Positions 29,987 to 41,594 of a DNA stretch of 64,000 nucleotides are shown piece after piece. Every line of letters starts with the position of its first letter. Position 1 is the stretch's first letter. Under the pieces are notes generated by a model. The model had not been told where the DNA came from, did not search any database, and was given only the letters and a program-made list of their open reading frames with translations. The position numbers were made by a program, and so were the translations under genes. The stretch is taken from NCBI GenBank assembly GCA_019787685.1, contig JAHNUO010000011.1, positions 1,426,001 through 1,490,000 on the forward strand, in the 5' to 3' direction. The DNA is from Chiua virens. Taxonomy: Eukaryota > Basidiomycota > Agaricomycetes > Boletales > Boletaceae.

Positions 29987-30554
29987 TGTCATATCCCATA
30001 TATCTCATCAATCCAACTCCGAGATCTCTGGGTTTACTCCTTCATAACTCCGGTACGATCTCTCTCCGGACACAACTCCTGATCTCTGGACTTCACTTAG
30101 AACCTTCTCAATTTCCTCTTATGTCTTTTTGTACTAGTGTTACATTAGTAACAACCTGTGTCTCACTTAACAGCACAGCTCCAGCCTCTGTACATACCTG
30201 GCTCCACTCCAGTTACATACTTTCCCAATTTCTGTCTTACTCAGTTTCTTACCAACCCTGTTACTAATCTCCATTCTACTCCAAGTATATAAACTGTAGT
30301 ACTCCGACTTTGTACCCTCAGTCTGAATATTAGTTTACCTTCTATTCCCTCCGAACTCCATAAGACCTCGATGGTCTTATCTCTGCTCAACTTCACTTTG
30401 GTGTTAAGTCTCACCTCTGACCTCCGTTCTCCGTTCTCCGAAATAAAGGACAGACTCGTGACAAGGGCACACCACACATGGTGAAGCCAAGTCCCTCCAC
30501 AAGAATAACTCTGGAGTTCTGGAGTTAATACCCCGAGTAGACCTGGTCTTAACA
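29987..30554 (+). repeat. Solo LTR with intact target duplication
   Basis: 568 bp, TGTCATATCCCATA to GGTCTTAACA, flanked by GATTG on both sides, with no internal element sequence. It has a TATA-type motif (AAGTATATAAACTG, near 30280). A diverged inverted copy is at 16843-17420. Solo LTRs arise by recombination between the two LTRs of an element. Confidence 0.88.
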
Positions 30555-30559
30555 GATTG
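30555..30559. repeat. Target-site duplication (GATTG), right
   Basis: Matches 29982-29986. Confidence 0.85.
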
Positions 30560-30626
30560 CGACCGGATTGGACAGAGGACATGGATCAATTGCTATACTA
30601 CAACACAGCGGGAACAATGACTCTAT

Positions 30627-31901
30627 CTACAGAAGCCATAGTACGGCCTTCATCTTCTCCAACTCAGCCTCCTTTGACACAATTGCCGTCCCTTTATCCA
30701 CTAACTGCATCTCGAGCGTCTTGTACTTGGTTTTGGAGGTGAGCAGCTCTGCCTCCATAGCAAGCATGGCCCATTTGGCTGTGTTGACCTGAGAGTGCGT
30801 GGGTCCGTCTTGACCTGACATCTTCTGCTTCTTCTTGGGGCCCATATTCTCTTCCTCCTCGTTATCCACGATAGATGCCTTAGCCTTAGGACGCGGCTTC
30901 AGCCTTGCCTTGTGCGTATCCGGAACCGGATTGGATGGTTCCACGAAGAGTCGGTGTGGTGGTACAAATACCACTGGTTTTTGCAAAGCTAAACTGTGTA
31001 TTAATACATGCGGACTGATGAGCAATGCATTATTACTCACCTGGGACCCTCGTCACTTCTGCCTTCCCATCTGCCTTTGCCCTCTTGCCACCACACCTGC
31101 TTGAATATGTGCAGCTCTGGCGGTCCTTTCCGCAGTGTCTGCATACATGACTGGGGGCCCCAAAGCAGGGATACCCTGCACCTTCACACCACTCGCATGG
31201 CACCTCATGGTCAATGTTGCCTTCCTCCCGCAGCGAATCGGTATGGGTCGGTGGCATACTCTTGGCCATGCTGCTCTCGACGATGATCAGCTCATCCTCA
31301 TTCTCCATCACAATGGGATGCTGTGCGCATAACCTAGTTAGCATCGCGTGTACCGGATATGTATCCAGACATGCACCTTCCATTTCTCTCTCCCCTCTGG
31401 CGCATTCCTCTTCTCCTCACGCCTTCCTTGCGCCTTCTCGTCTCCCATGTCCTCTCTTTCCTCACTCTCGGGCACTGCCACCATTGCCTTTGCCACGTCA
31501 TCAGCCGCCTTTCATAGCTTCTTGGCCGCGTCCCACCGCTCCATTGCCTTCTGCGACTCTTGAATCGCGAGGGTGACCATGTTGTCAACCCAAGCCTTGA
31601 CGCTGGCGTCCCGAGCCTGTCGAAGGCAGTCGCTGAGATGTTTCTGTAAAAACAAATTGTTCGCGGTTAGTACACGACGAGATGTGATCAGTTAACTACG
31701 TACCAGGATCTCATCCCATTCCTCTCGCCACATTATCTGCTCCTTGGCCAGGTCCTCCCTATTGTCCGGGATTGTCTTCGCAAAGTCCCTGGTGCGTCCG
31801 TTCACATGCTTCAGCTCCGTCTCAGCGAAGATGCATGGTTTGTATGGATTGACCGCTTTCTGTGTGTCCATGTATTTGAGGATTGACTTGGCATACAACA
31901 T
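30627..31901 (-). pseudogene. Multi-exon Cys-rich gene of a multi-copy agaricomycete family
   Basis: Minus strand. The first segment (31901-31704) reads SILKYMDTQKAVNPYKPCIF and VNGRTRDFAKTIPDNREDLAKEQI, with EEWDEIL before a likely intron (31703-31648). A helical segment (31645-31515) follows, then an acidic region and a Cys cluster CEWCEGAGYPCFG, CRHCGKDRQSCTYS (31205-31110) with a basic tail. The last part (31040-30627) is Lys-rich (GPKKKQKMS) with a helical end (EAELLTSKTKYKTLEMQL). I recognise the layout from repeated hypothetical proteins; the Cys cluster suggests zinc binding. A TGA at 31512-31514 sits where CGA (Arg) is plausible, so the copy is probably broken. Confidence 0.5.
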
Positions 31902-32054
31902 AGTGGAAGTTTAAAAGATAAAAGGAATGGAAGAGCAGTGTGGACGCGATGCATTCAAGTAATGTCTGGTGGCACATTGTTCACTTTTCAAACCCAGCTT
32001 GCACGTACATCATGTGACTGACTGAGGACAGTCAGCATCCAAGTTCCCCTCGGG

Positions 32055-32636
32055 TGTAGGAGTTAGATACTCCCTATGGTTGTAGGATCCCCTTTTCCTC
32101 GCTCTTCATCATGTCCTATCACCTCCCATCTCATCCACCATTGACTTTGTGCCAGCCCAGTTTCATTCCTAGCGTTTACAGATCATCCAAATCCATCCAA
32201 ATCCATCCAAATCTAATCCGAGTCCAATCTGAGTCAATGCGATCCAATCCGGTTTCATCATACATATTCTGCTTCATCCGATTTGACTTGTTCTATTCAA
32301 TTTGGCCTTATTAAGGTTGTTACTATCCTAACACTTTTTTTTTCTTTGTCATCTACAAGGTTTGACACTCCTTCTTAGCATACTCACCCTACATTGATCC
32401 TGTACACTTACTTAGGGTCGGATTACCTTTAACAGTCCTGGGTTATGCCCAGGACTATAAAACCATGTTTCTAACACAAAAATATCATCTTTCTGCATTC
32501 AGGAGGTCTCCTGTTTACTCTCCTGTGTGTGAGTGAGCTGGATAGTTTTTCTTTTACCTCGTCCTATTGTTCCTCTGTGTCTCATCTACTCAAATCAATA
32601 CTCTCATCACCTCGACTCCACCCGGATACTTTTACA
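32055..32636 (+). repeat. LTR related to the solo LTR 57901-58514
   Basis: Starts TGTAGGAGTTAGATACTCCC, matching TGTAGGGAATAGGTATTCCC at 57901, shares the CTTACTTAGG and GGACTATAAA (TATA) region, and ends CGGATACTTTTACA, matching GGGATATATTACCTTCA. No target duplication found (TCGGG versus TTGGC). Near 32187-32213 the phrase ATCCAAATCC repeats three times. Confidence 0.65.
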
Positions 32637-32699
32637 TTGGCCGCTTTTCATTCCAGATCGTTCAGCAGCCTCTAGGACTCTTAGACAAACCCAAACCCT

Positions 32700-33990
32700 T
32701 CATTCCTTCAAATATAACCCCCCTTGGGACAAACTTATCACCCCACCTTTCTTCATATCACCTATTATTTGTCATCTACAACGGAACTATGATAAAGAAG
32801 GGTATATCATCAATGTCATTAAGAAATGGGCTGAGTATGTTAACAAGGATCTTCCCGTGCCTGTGGACCACCCCTTGGCTCCAGATCCATGGTCTCTCAC
32901 TGCGCAACCCACACGCACTCAAGCACCTCGAAACTCAAAGAAAAACAAAGACGCCAGACCATTCCCGAAGAATCTAGGATTCTACCCTGCTACTTGGCAG
33001 GACTGTCTCAAGGACACCAAACAAGAGTGTAGAATGGTACATCTACTGAGTAACAACCTATTCCTATCAAAATCTCACGATCTAAAGGGTTTGATTATGG
33101 AGGCCCTCACCACGACGGTTTCCAAGTTAAACAATGGTGATGCAGTCTTTGAGCTGGGTGCATGGCACATGAACACTTCAAATGCCAATGTTCATCCCTA
33201 GCATAGGTTACTGGCCAGACCACAAGACTGACATGGTATGTGTTGTATGTTCAACCCTCATTCAATAACCACCTACTTACGTGAAAATTTGTTAATACAG
33301 CTCCTTGGCGACATGTCGACATGGCGTTCAGAGTTAAAGACCACTGCATATGCCATTGCTCCTGTCACGTACAAGCTCATACCTCCACAGGATATTGCAG
33401 CTCAAGAGAAGACACAGTGGGTACAGAACACGGCATCCAGGCTACTGACAGATTCCTTGTTCCTTCGAGATGGTGTCGATGAACTGGTATCGTGGTGTTA
33501 CAACTGTTGATCTGAGCTGGCGATGCTTACTATTTTAACACTTAGGGGAAAACCAATAACTTCGCCCATCCAGCCCTCAAGGAACTTGTAATCAAGTTCT
33601 TCTATATGGGCAGCTATCAGATTGCAGACAAGTGCCCCAACCAATTCCATAAGTCAGTTCCTCTCATTAGTGTTGTGCTTGCTGGCACTGCAGTGTGTGG
33701 TTCTCTGTGTGTCTTCATCAATTATAATTGGTGCCTCACTGTAGCTCAACTGTGTCCTCGATGGGTTCACGAAGAATGGGGCATCAACGCTGAAGATGAT
33801 CCCTCAGTTTTCAGGCAAAGAATACCAGTCCACCTTTCAAGCAATGGTCAAGATGTTAAATGAGGTCCTTCATTATCCCTACCATGGTCAAAAGCTATGT
33901 AAGCAACTCAATCAATGGGCGCAGGAAGGATGGTTAGTATGTGGTAACTGCTGTGTTATTATTAACTATAACATGACCATTGCCGCTAAC
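32700..33990 (+). pseudogene. DUF6532-like multi-exon gene
   Basis: Plus strand. Exon-like segments: 32730-33201 (FHPTWQD-type segment GFYPATWQDCLKDTKQECRM and a helical part with SHDLKGLIMEAL), 33300-33510 (DMSTWRSELKTTAYAIAP, NTASRLLTDSLFLRDG), 33550-33700 (NFAHPALKELVIKFFYMG, FHKSVPLISVVLAGTAV) and, after an intron starting GTGTGT and ending near 33745, CVLDGFTKNG, FSGKEYQSTFQAMVKMLNEVL and GQKLCKQLNQWAQEGW. This matches DUF6532, a domain of unknown function repeated in agaricomycete genomes. A stop ends the third segment if unspliced. It may be intact when spliced, but I cannot confirm a start, so I call it a probable pseudogene. Confidence 0.5.
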
Positions 33991-34079
33991 ATTGAGACTA
34001 GGGCTGCGTTGCACCAGGTTGACACAGATGTGGAGCAAGGCAGCCATCTGCAAGTCCTCCTTGATTAGTATCATATTGC

Positions 34080-34660
34080 TACTAGATGTTCTACATTAAC
34101 TTTCCCCCCCTTTCTCTCAAGTTCTTTCTTTGTTTAAGTTCTTGTTTGAGTTGTTTGTTTTGTTGTGTTTGATTAGTAGGACCATGTTGGTTATTGCTAT
34201 TGACCTATGACTAAGTGTATGAGTTGTCATCACTGGCTAGTATCACCTAGCAAATTGTATGAGCAGAGTTGTCACAAATTATGAGACTCTGAAGTATTGT
34301 GCAATAGTTGACAAATTTTTTAATGTATACATATATAGTGCTAACATCCTCATATTCTATTATTCCCATAGCTGGTGCTAAACATCCATAGCCATGTTGC
34401 AGCTGGCTTAAGTTCTGGAGCCTGGACCTAGCTTGCTCACTAGAACACCTGTGGAGTGCTGTCTAGTGCTCTAGACCTCGATTCAATTTGCTGATGCATG
34501 TAGACACTAAATCTGGATATTTCATGCAGAGCGACTGGGACAACTCCAAAAAGTCTTCACAGTGATCATTTCGTTCTGCAACAGCTTCTTGTATCTTGGT
34601 TAAAATAGTAATCCCTGTTGCATAATGAGATGTCAATTCAAATTGGTTCTCTGCCAGTAA
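34080..34660. other. Stretch without a clear gene
   Basis: AT-rich. The minus-strand translation near 34660-34430 shows short stretches resembling the region downstream of the KDZ catalytic core (for example KVINLGMSYWQR) broken by stops, so it may be the 3' remnant of the KDZ relic at 34673-36060. Confidence 0.4.
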
Positions 34661-34672
34661 GACATACCTAAA

Positions 34673-36060
34673 TTAATCACTTTCAAAATGATCATCAATT
34701 GTGTCACACCAAGATCCAGGTCCTATTTCTTTCATGCTAGAAGCAGCAGGATTGATGTCAGCCCATCCTTGTTCCGGAGCTTTGCCATCCATTTGGCCTA
34801 CACCCCAGACAAGGTTGAAGGAAAATAGCCAATGACATTCTGCCATGTGAGTGGGAAGATGGAATTTGGGTACCAGGAACGTGACATCCTTGGATGTAGG
34901 ATCAATATGCCACACTTTGGGAACTCGCACCATCCTGCTCCACAAATGTTTGTACCATTGACATGCTATGTTGTATGAGATTTTGAACATGAGCAAGGGA
35001 GCAAAGATGCACAGCACAGAGAACACAAGATAATCCATATTAATATATCTATATAAGCATAGAATCAGAATGATCATAAACAACATTGCCATGACCACTT
35101 ACTTTTCTCCTTTCTGTAGATCCCCCACATCGCAAGGAAGCTTGAAGCCATGTTGGGCACAGTCAATGGTTCCGACACCAGTTGCAGCGAGCCCTGTCGT
35201 TGACTTGGTGTCTGCTGTGTTGACTGCACTATGACTAGAGCAGCTACTTTTCTAGAAACGAGAAGTGGTTAATACAACTGAATGGAATAAATCGGCAATG
35301 TACTGGCTGCCACCGGCTCGTTGAGGAGCTTGCTAAGATAGGATTTGTATCCCATTTCTTCAATGAAATAAGCCCATCTGCAACTCAATCTGGGATCAGC
35401 TGTGTCGCTTGACACTGCCTTTCACTTCATTCAGAAATTAGCATCAATCGCAATAAAAAGTGTGTACAGCCATCTGGACACAAGAGAGAGAAATTAGACT
35501 TGGATTAGCACATATTCAAGGGTTGGCATTGGGTGATCATACCTTCACATGGTGTAAGGGTGTCATCTGGTGTCTCTGGATCATACAAGCTGTGCACAGC
35601 ATCTCAGTACCAAGACAATCAGAACATTGCACCAACGCAGGTGCTGCATTGCAAAGAAAACAAATGGCACCACTTCCACATCTTCCTTCCAAATGTAAAA
35701 ACTTGTCAAGGAAGTCTTGTCATTCATCTTTTACCCACACCAACAGCGGGTGATCCTTCAAGACAAAGTTCAACTCAAAATGGGAAAGTTATCTGAAGAG
35801 GATCCACTCACTTATGCATACTGTCTCCTCGGGGGCTCTTCACCAAGGATAGCATTGATGTCGGAGTCGGGAGGAAGTGTATCCATAGAAATGGGCTCGA
35901 CATCATCGAAAGTGGGGTTTTCCATGGATGAGGAAGGTACCGGCAAGTCCTCGTTGGTAGGACCATCTTGAACCTTAATGTTGTACTTCTTCTTGCTGAG
36001 GTGTAGAAGTCCACTTGTATCCCTGCAGACTTTCATATGGTGTCCTTCCATTTGACCAAA
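34673..36060 (-). pseudogene. KDZ transposase relic, CxC2 type
   Basis: Minus strand. Near 36051-35812 an acidic N-terminal segment precedes, in shifted frames at 35760-35530, FLDKFLHLEGR, a Cys motif CLQCSTCVGA and YDPETPDDTLTPCEGM, the usual CxC2-type zinc region before a KDZ transposase. At 34990-34680 the catalytic region reads KISYNIACQWYKHLWSRM, VTFLVPKFHLPTHMAEC, FNLVWGVGQMDGKAPEQGW and INPAASSMKEIGPGS, the family's core. The Asp of the SYDIACQW motif is Asn here (34970-34972) and the Glu of DGEAPE is Lys (34781-34783), so the enzyme would be inactive even if frames were restored. Confidence 0.85.
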
Positions 36061-36710
36061 TGTCTTTCTCTCATGTACCTTGAAACCCTTTGTATTTTGA
36101 AATGGAGACCTTTGCCAATGTGAAACAAATTATTTGTATTCCATAACAACTGCATTGCTACATACCTTTGCGGCCCGACATGCGCCCAAAAAGTGTTCAG
36201 GTACCAATCACCATGACTGATAGGATGCATTGCAATGTAACCTGCTTATACCTCAAGTATACTGCATGTGGAAAGAAATGGGTAGGCACATGTTCCATGG
36301 CAAAACTCCTTGAAGCTCCATCGGGCGGCCACACATTGACCTTTTACCATAATAAGGCAGCGTTCTGCCACTAATTTACATATAAGGCTATACTCACTGT
36401 CGCCACATTCTGTACGATGACAAGGACCTCCCTTGTTTTACCTTATACTTGGAGTGTGGGGACCACAGGAACTACCAGAAGTACTGGCTTGGAAAGCTTA
36501 GATCTGTCGGGACAACTCACCGACTCCACTCCGATGAAGACACACAACCCAATGAACAACAGATAAGCATCCCTTTCTGCCTTCTGCTTGGAGTGCAAGG
36601 ACTAAAATATTCTGAACAGCCAGGACATAAAACCCACTCTCTGGTTCATGTGCGGCCAGCCTGACACTTGCCTGTGTCACTTGCTTCACAGTCAATTGCC
36701 ACTCTCACTG
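36060..36710. other. Unassigned spacer
   Basis: No gene recognised. Some phrases (TGTCGGGACAACTCACCGACTC, ACTCTCTGGTTC) have LTR-like texture, but no partner copy was found in the window. Confidence 0.35.
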
Positions 36711-36711
36711 T

Positions 36712-37460
36712 TTGCCATGACCACCCAATCCATTTCCAAATCCTCTGACAACAGCCCTACTTCTGTCTTGCTGAAGGATACGATGAGCAGTTCGTCCTCT
36801 ATCCGTTTTCTCTGTGCCTTCACTGATAGCATTGCTTTACATCAAGCTCTTGTGGAACTCCTTCAGGGGATTCAATTATCAAAGGAACATGCCAATGGAA
36901 TTGTCAGTGTGGTCCATGCACTCACATTGGAAGACGAGCCAACCAAATTATCTGGTAAGAAACATGTTTCATAACTTCTATTGGAACCTCTAATTGCCCT
37001 TAGATACCCAAGCAAACACCCCTCTGCCAACCTCGCCTTCATCGCTGCCTCTTGCTCTGTTCTCACCCACTGTAGAAGTGTCTCCATCTACCCCTGCACT
37101 GTCTCCCAGTACCAAAGACCCTGCTCCCTCACCTGAGGATCCAGGAACCAGAGAAGTCCATGCACTGGCCATGAATCCTGCAATTCCATCTGGCCACCAT
37201 GTCGCCGCCTATCACGGGGTTAAATTCATTATTCCCATTGACAGTGAATCCGAACCATTTTATATGGTTACCAAAGGCAGGTTGACAGGCATGATCTCAA
37301 GCTGGTAAGGAAGAGTTGACATTACCATGACAAGAGACTAATACCTTCTCAATGTTCTTAGGGAGAATGCTAGCCCCTTGGTTGACCATGTGAGCCACCC
37401 TTGGCAACACTTAGCTGAGATTCTTGTGACCTGTAGGGGTTTTTCTTTTGATGGTATGAA
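36712..37460 (+). CDS. Gene with an RNase H1 N-terminal (viroplasmin-like) domain
   Basis: ATG near 36718. The first segment is Ser/Thr-rich, then helical (FTDSIALHQALVELLQGI) to about 36955. After a likely intron (GTAAGAAACATG to CTTAG, about 36955-37002) comes a Pro/Ser-rich linker and FYMVTKGRLTGMISSW (near 37255-37305), the start of the small fold found at the N-terminus of RNase H1 and in caulimovirus viroplasmin proteins (a V-x-x-G-x-x-x-G-I-x-x-x-W pattern). After a second intron (GTAAGGAAG to TTCTTAG, 37306-37361) it continues ENASPLVDHVSH. This fold binds RNA-DNA hybrids in RNase H1. The end is unclear. Many agaricomycetes carry repeated copies of such genes. Confidence 0.45.
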
Positions 37461-37470
37461 AACACCTCTG
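37395..37470. repeat. 75-bp segment shared with 41396-41469
   Basis: CCACCCTTGGCAACACTTAGCTGAGATTC and the following GTGACCTGTAGGGGTTTTTC and ATGGTATGAAAA match 41396-41469 at about 85-90%. Confidence 0.8.
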
Positions 37471-37499
37471 AGGACCTCGTGTCTCCAAAGGATCCCTGC

Positions 37500-40400
37500 T
37501 AATTCTCAATATGGTACACATACCATTTGAGTCCACCTAGCGCATCATCTCTATGATGCTTTCACAAAGCTTCACCAACTCCATCCAAGCTCCTCAACCC
37601 CACCACAGGCCATGTGGCTCTACCATCTTCACTGCGCTTCATCTGCATCTGTCTGTGACCACCCTTGTCACTGTCTTTGTGCCGCAATTACACCCACTGT
37701 TTGCAAGCAGGTCTGTGACACTGTTGTCTCCATTTTATGTTGTTCCTGAACTGTCTTCCAACCACGTGTCACATTTTTCTAGACCGTTTTCCAGTGTCAA
37801 CCCTTTGGTATCATCTCCACCAGGATGGACAAGGGGCTGACAAAGCTGACATGCGACGATACGAGGACCTGCGTAACAAGTGACGTGGGCCTTAGTAAAT
37901 ATCTCGTGTGAGTAGAACACGATGCAGTCCGGAACTTCGGTGTTGATGATGCGTATCAGTGGTGAAAGAGCTGAAACTTGAAATACCAGCAGCAATCTGA
38001 GATAGATTAAATGGGAGTGTATAGAAGCACGGACTGGATTTGAAGTGCCTTGACACCCACTGGCATGTGATGAATTAGTGGCGATGAGAATGGAAGCCTC
38101 TAGAATAGAAGCAATGGTTGCTCCTATCCATGTGATTTGGGGAATGAACCTGCATAGTTAGACTCAGAGTAGTGTGACCAGCAAGGTGATGAAGGTGCAC
38201 TGATCGAAGGCCGAGGTTGTGATTCTCATGAACAGCCAAAAGAAGTTTAGAAATTTAAAAAATGGAAGTCATCATGGCTCACCTCTCACAATGGGACTGA
38301 CAGCATCAGATGATATGCCACATGGCTAGAGTTTGAAATGAGTTCAAGTGACCATATGAAAGGAGCATGATTGATCACCGACTTGGCTCATGACTCGGAA
38401 CTGCCAACAAGTTCTGTATTCAGAAATTGGAATTACACCGGCACACCACTCGATTGAAGAAACCACAACCCAGGTATTCATATTTGAGTAGCTAGCAGTG
38501 GATGAGAGTCATTGTAAACACATGTTAATTACTAGTGGTACCAACAAATGTTATTTATTCATTGTCAGCTAACAGTGCCCATCCCAGCATTCTACACATA
38601 TGATTAATATGAGGAGAGAACAGCTGCAATTGGATGAAGGTACATACTGGGTTAGCTCCAAAAGTGCTGCTAAAAAGTCGTCAGTAAGCATCCAGTTCAC
38701 TTGTGAGGATCTAGCGCAAAGGGAGAAAGTGCAGTGCTGATATTCTTTGATGGTCAATAGAACGTAGGGCGTTGTTGCAATGACTTGGTGAAAACCACCG
38801 GCTTGGAGTTCTTTGACAAGTATAGTGCCAGCGCTGCCTGAGTCGCTGATCACCCATGAGATGTTGGTAAACTTGAGGGGTTTGCCACACAAATAATTTC
38901 CATGGCCAAATTTTGATAGTAAGAGGGCAAGGGAACATATGCACAAAGGGTGGGAAATGGCGATTGCGAAGTGAATAGCATAGGTTGTCAGACCTGTATT
39001 GAGGCCAGGATGCAGAGTAGGCGAGAATTGCTCAATCACAAGTAAAGTAGGCACATTGAGTGCCTCTCGGAAAAGCGCCCTATTGCAGAGCATGGGTATG
39101 AATTCGGATGATTGGGGCTATAATGTTTTTATTAGTTGACATAAAAGGAGGGCAAGAACAAAATGGCTCACAAAAAGTAATGATGGGAGTGGGTAGAAGA
39201 AGTCAGAACCTGCCAGTAAGTCATCTGGGTACAGGAACATGACATTCATTAGCATAATCAGAGTCTTCGGAGAAAACATGGGGACTTCAGTTCCCCAATC
39301 ACAAGGGAAAGACGCTGATCGGAACTGTGAACATCGGCAAGAAAGAGGACGTGGAGAGCACTCACAGCAGGGTGAATCTGGAAATCTGGTTGTGAGTGTC
39401 ACAAACATTCTGCAGGGCGCAGGTTCACATGCCCATGTGTCAACTCCATCAAGACTCATGGGCACTGGCATAGTGGAGAAGGAGGTGGGAGGCAACTTCA
39501 AGTTGAAATGGATGCAAGAGGTGGAGAGGGACTGCAGAAATATTACATACATCAAGCCTCAATGGACTAGCCTCTGTAAAGCGGTCTCGAACGTAACGCT
39601 GTTCATAAATGACTGGTCGCATGATTTGCTGAGAACTCACTGCAATCGTTGGCAGTATCTTAGGTACACAAACACACAGCACGATGATGGGTGATCAGTG
39701 CATCATGCATCACAATCAAACACTGATCAATGATCGATGATCAGCAATGATATACACATAATATGATACATGTGTTACTGCGTAATTCAAGCTAGCTCAC
39801 CAAAGAATGCAAATGGGTTGCCTGAACGGCTATTCCAGGGTGGGTTGCAACCACAAAATCGGCTCTGGAACCTTGTTATCACATTTGAAATTGAATGATT
39901 TGAACGGTTGAACAATGGTGCTGACATGATGATTCGATGAAGTGCATGCAATGGAACACATTGTTACCAACTTTGTTCTACAGTACAAACCCTGTGTGCT
40001 TAACAGCACGGTACAATCACTCTATCAACAAGTACAAGTACCTTGCTTCTAAATATGCCATCCCACTGGCCACAAGTTGAAGTGCAAAGTTGTTCTTAGA
40101 GGAGGTCCTATCCCATGTCTCAATAATAGTTTGAATTGTGTCTGCCATATAACCGTGAGCTTTGAGGTACTGGGAAGTGCAATTCCCCAGCACCTGTGCT
40201 GAAGAATCAAATGTTTGAAACGTTGCTGAGTGGTTACGACTCTCTATAATCCCTTGTAAGGTACGAACATGCGAGAACACAAACAGCGATGGTGAGGATG
40301 ATGGTGGTCCATGGTCAAACTAACGCGATAGGATGATGTACTACTAGTAGGGACACTGGATGAGAGTCACAACGAACTTGAAATGGTGGAGTGACTTGGA

Positions 40401-40710
40401 GTTGCAGGGGGAGAAGAAACATGCAAGCAGGCACTGAAAGCGTGTTGCACTATGATTATGTCTGAGTCATCTGCTAAGACATGAATACACATGAATACAA
40501 GTCCAGTATTCACAGAGTCTGGAAAACAAACCTTGGACATTGACAGTCAACTCGCCAGATGCCAACAATGGAGGCATCTGACTTTTTACCCCCTTGACTA
40601 TTAGAAACACCAAGGCTTCCCAAAAGGTAGTCGTCCATCTCCAGGAGTAGCAAGTGAATGAACCTTGACTGCACACCGCACTGGCTCTGGGAGTATGTCA
40701 TGGTGAGTAC
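37500..40710. other. Unrecognised region with decayed coding segments
   Basis: The longest open stretches are minus 39093-38569 (174 residues, hydrophobic helices such as YAIHFAIAISHPLCICSLALLL), minus 39555-39118, and minus 40280-40017 (Ser/Gln/Ala-rich, ending FALQLVASGMAYLEARYLYLLIE). I cannot assign a family. The last segment looks like a helical domain seen in hypothetical agaricomycete proteins. Plus-strand open frames here lie opposite these and show no motif. Confidence 0.35.
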
Positions 40711-40722
40711 AGTGACTCGGAC

Positions 40723-41124
40723 TTACGAGGGTGGCAAAGTGGCATACTTCATGCAATGCATGCCAGGCGGTGTGCCAATGGCAATGGCATAGAATTTGGA
40801 ACAGGTGCTGGTGAAGAAATCTCGCACTCTTTCCGAGGCACTGAATACAGTGAGTAGGTCTTGCATGGTTGGATCAGAGGGCAGGGAAGCAATGATGGGA
40901 TTGAGGACCTTAAAGAGCCCCCTGGCCTTGTCCCTTGAGAGAGACTGAAAGGTGATTGGTAATGGTAGGGAGTGCCTTCCACAACAGATCTCAGGACTGC
41001 ACTCTTGGAGTTTTGTAAGCATATGTTCATCCAGTGTGAAGGTAACCCACCATGTTTTGTATACTCCGGTCGTGTTGGAATCTCCGACCACCAACCAGAC
41101 ATTACCATCGCTGTCAGACATCAT
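40723..41124 (-). other. Unidentified open frame, 133 residues
   Basis: Reads SDSDGNVWLVVGDSNTTGVYKTWWVTFTLDEHML at the start and FSASERVRDFFTSTCSKFYAIAIG near the end. The Trp-rich opening resembles a beta-rich domain, but I do not recognise a family. It is directly downstream of the KDZ/Ulp1 gene on the same strand. Confidence 0.35.
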
Positions 41125-41279
41125 TCGTGTGCCAGGGACTTGCAGATGGCATATTGTATTAATATAGACATAGCATTAGCATGGTGGAGAATGTGGCCCG
41201 AGTCGTGACTTGGTCTCACAATCATCACCTTGGCGCTGAATGTGTTGAGTTCCATAAAAGTATGAGTATGGCAAGTGGC

Positions 41280-41592
41280 TTTCCAATTGGTGCTATGATC
41301 TCAAAAGGTAAACAACGGTGATTGCACAAATAGCAGTGTACCTGACTTCTACAATGGGATGCAAAGCACAAGTGTTCATAAATACTGCCAGAAGTCCACC
41401 CTTAGCAACACTTGGCCGAGATTCTCATGACCTGTAGGGGTTTTTTTTTTATGGTATGAAAAACCTCTTTCAAATTGGTACTACTATGATCTCGAAAGGT
41501 AAACAATGGTGATTGCACAAATAGCAGCGTACCTTACTTCTACAATGGGATGCGAAGCAAAAGTGTTCATAAATACTGCCAGAAGTCCACCA
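41280..41592. repeat. 120-bp direct duplication around a 75-bp shared segment
   Basis: 41280-41399 and 41468-41590 match at about 90% (CTATGATCTCRAAAGGTAAACAAYGGTGATTGCACAAATAGCAG and on through AATACTGCCAGAAGTCCACC). Between them lies 41400-41467, which with its edges matches 37395-37470. Confidence 0.85.
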
Positions 41593-41594
41593 TG

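Noticed and set aside
32055..32680. Self-primer site after the LTR at 32055
   Set aside because: The bases following its end (TTGGCCGCTTTTC) have no complement downstream of its TATA box, so I do not claim a primer site there.
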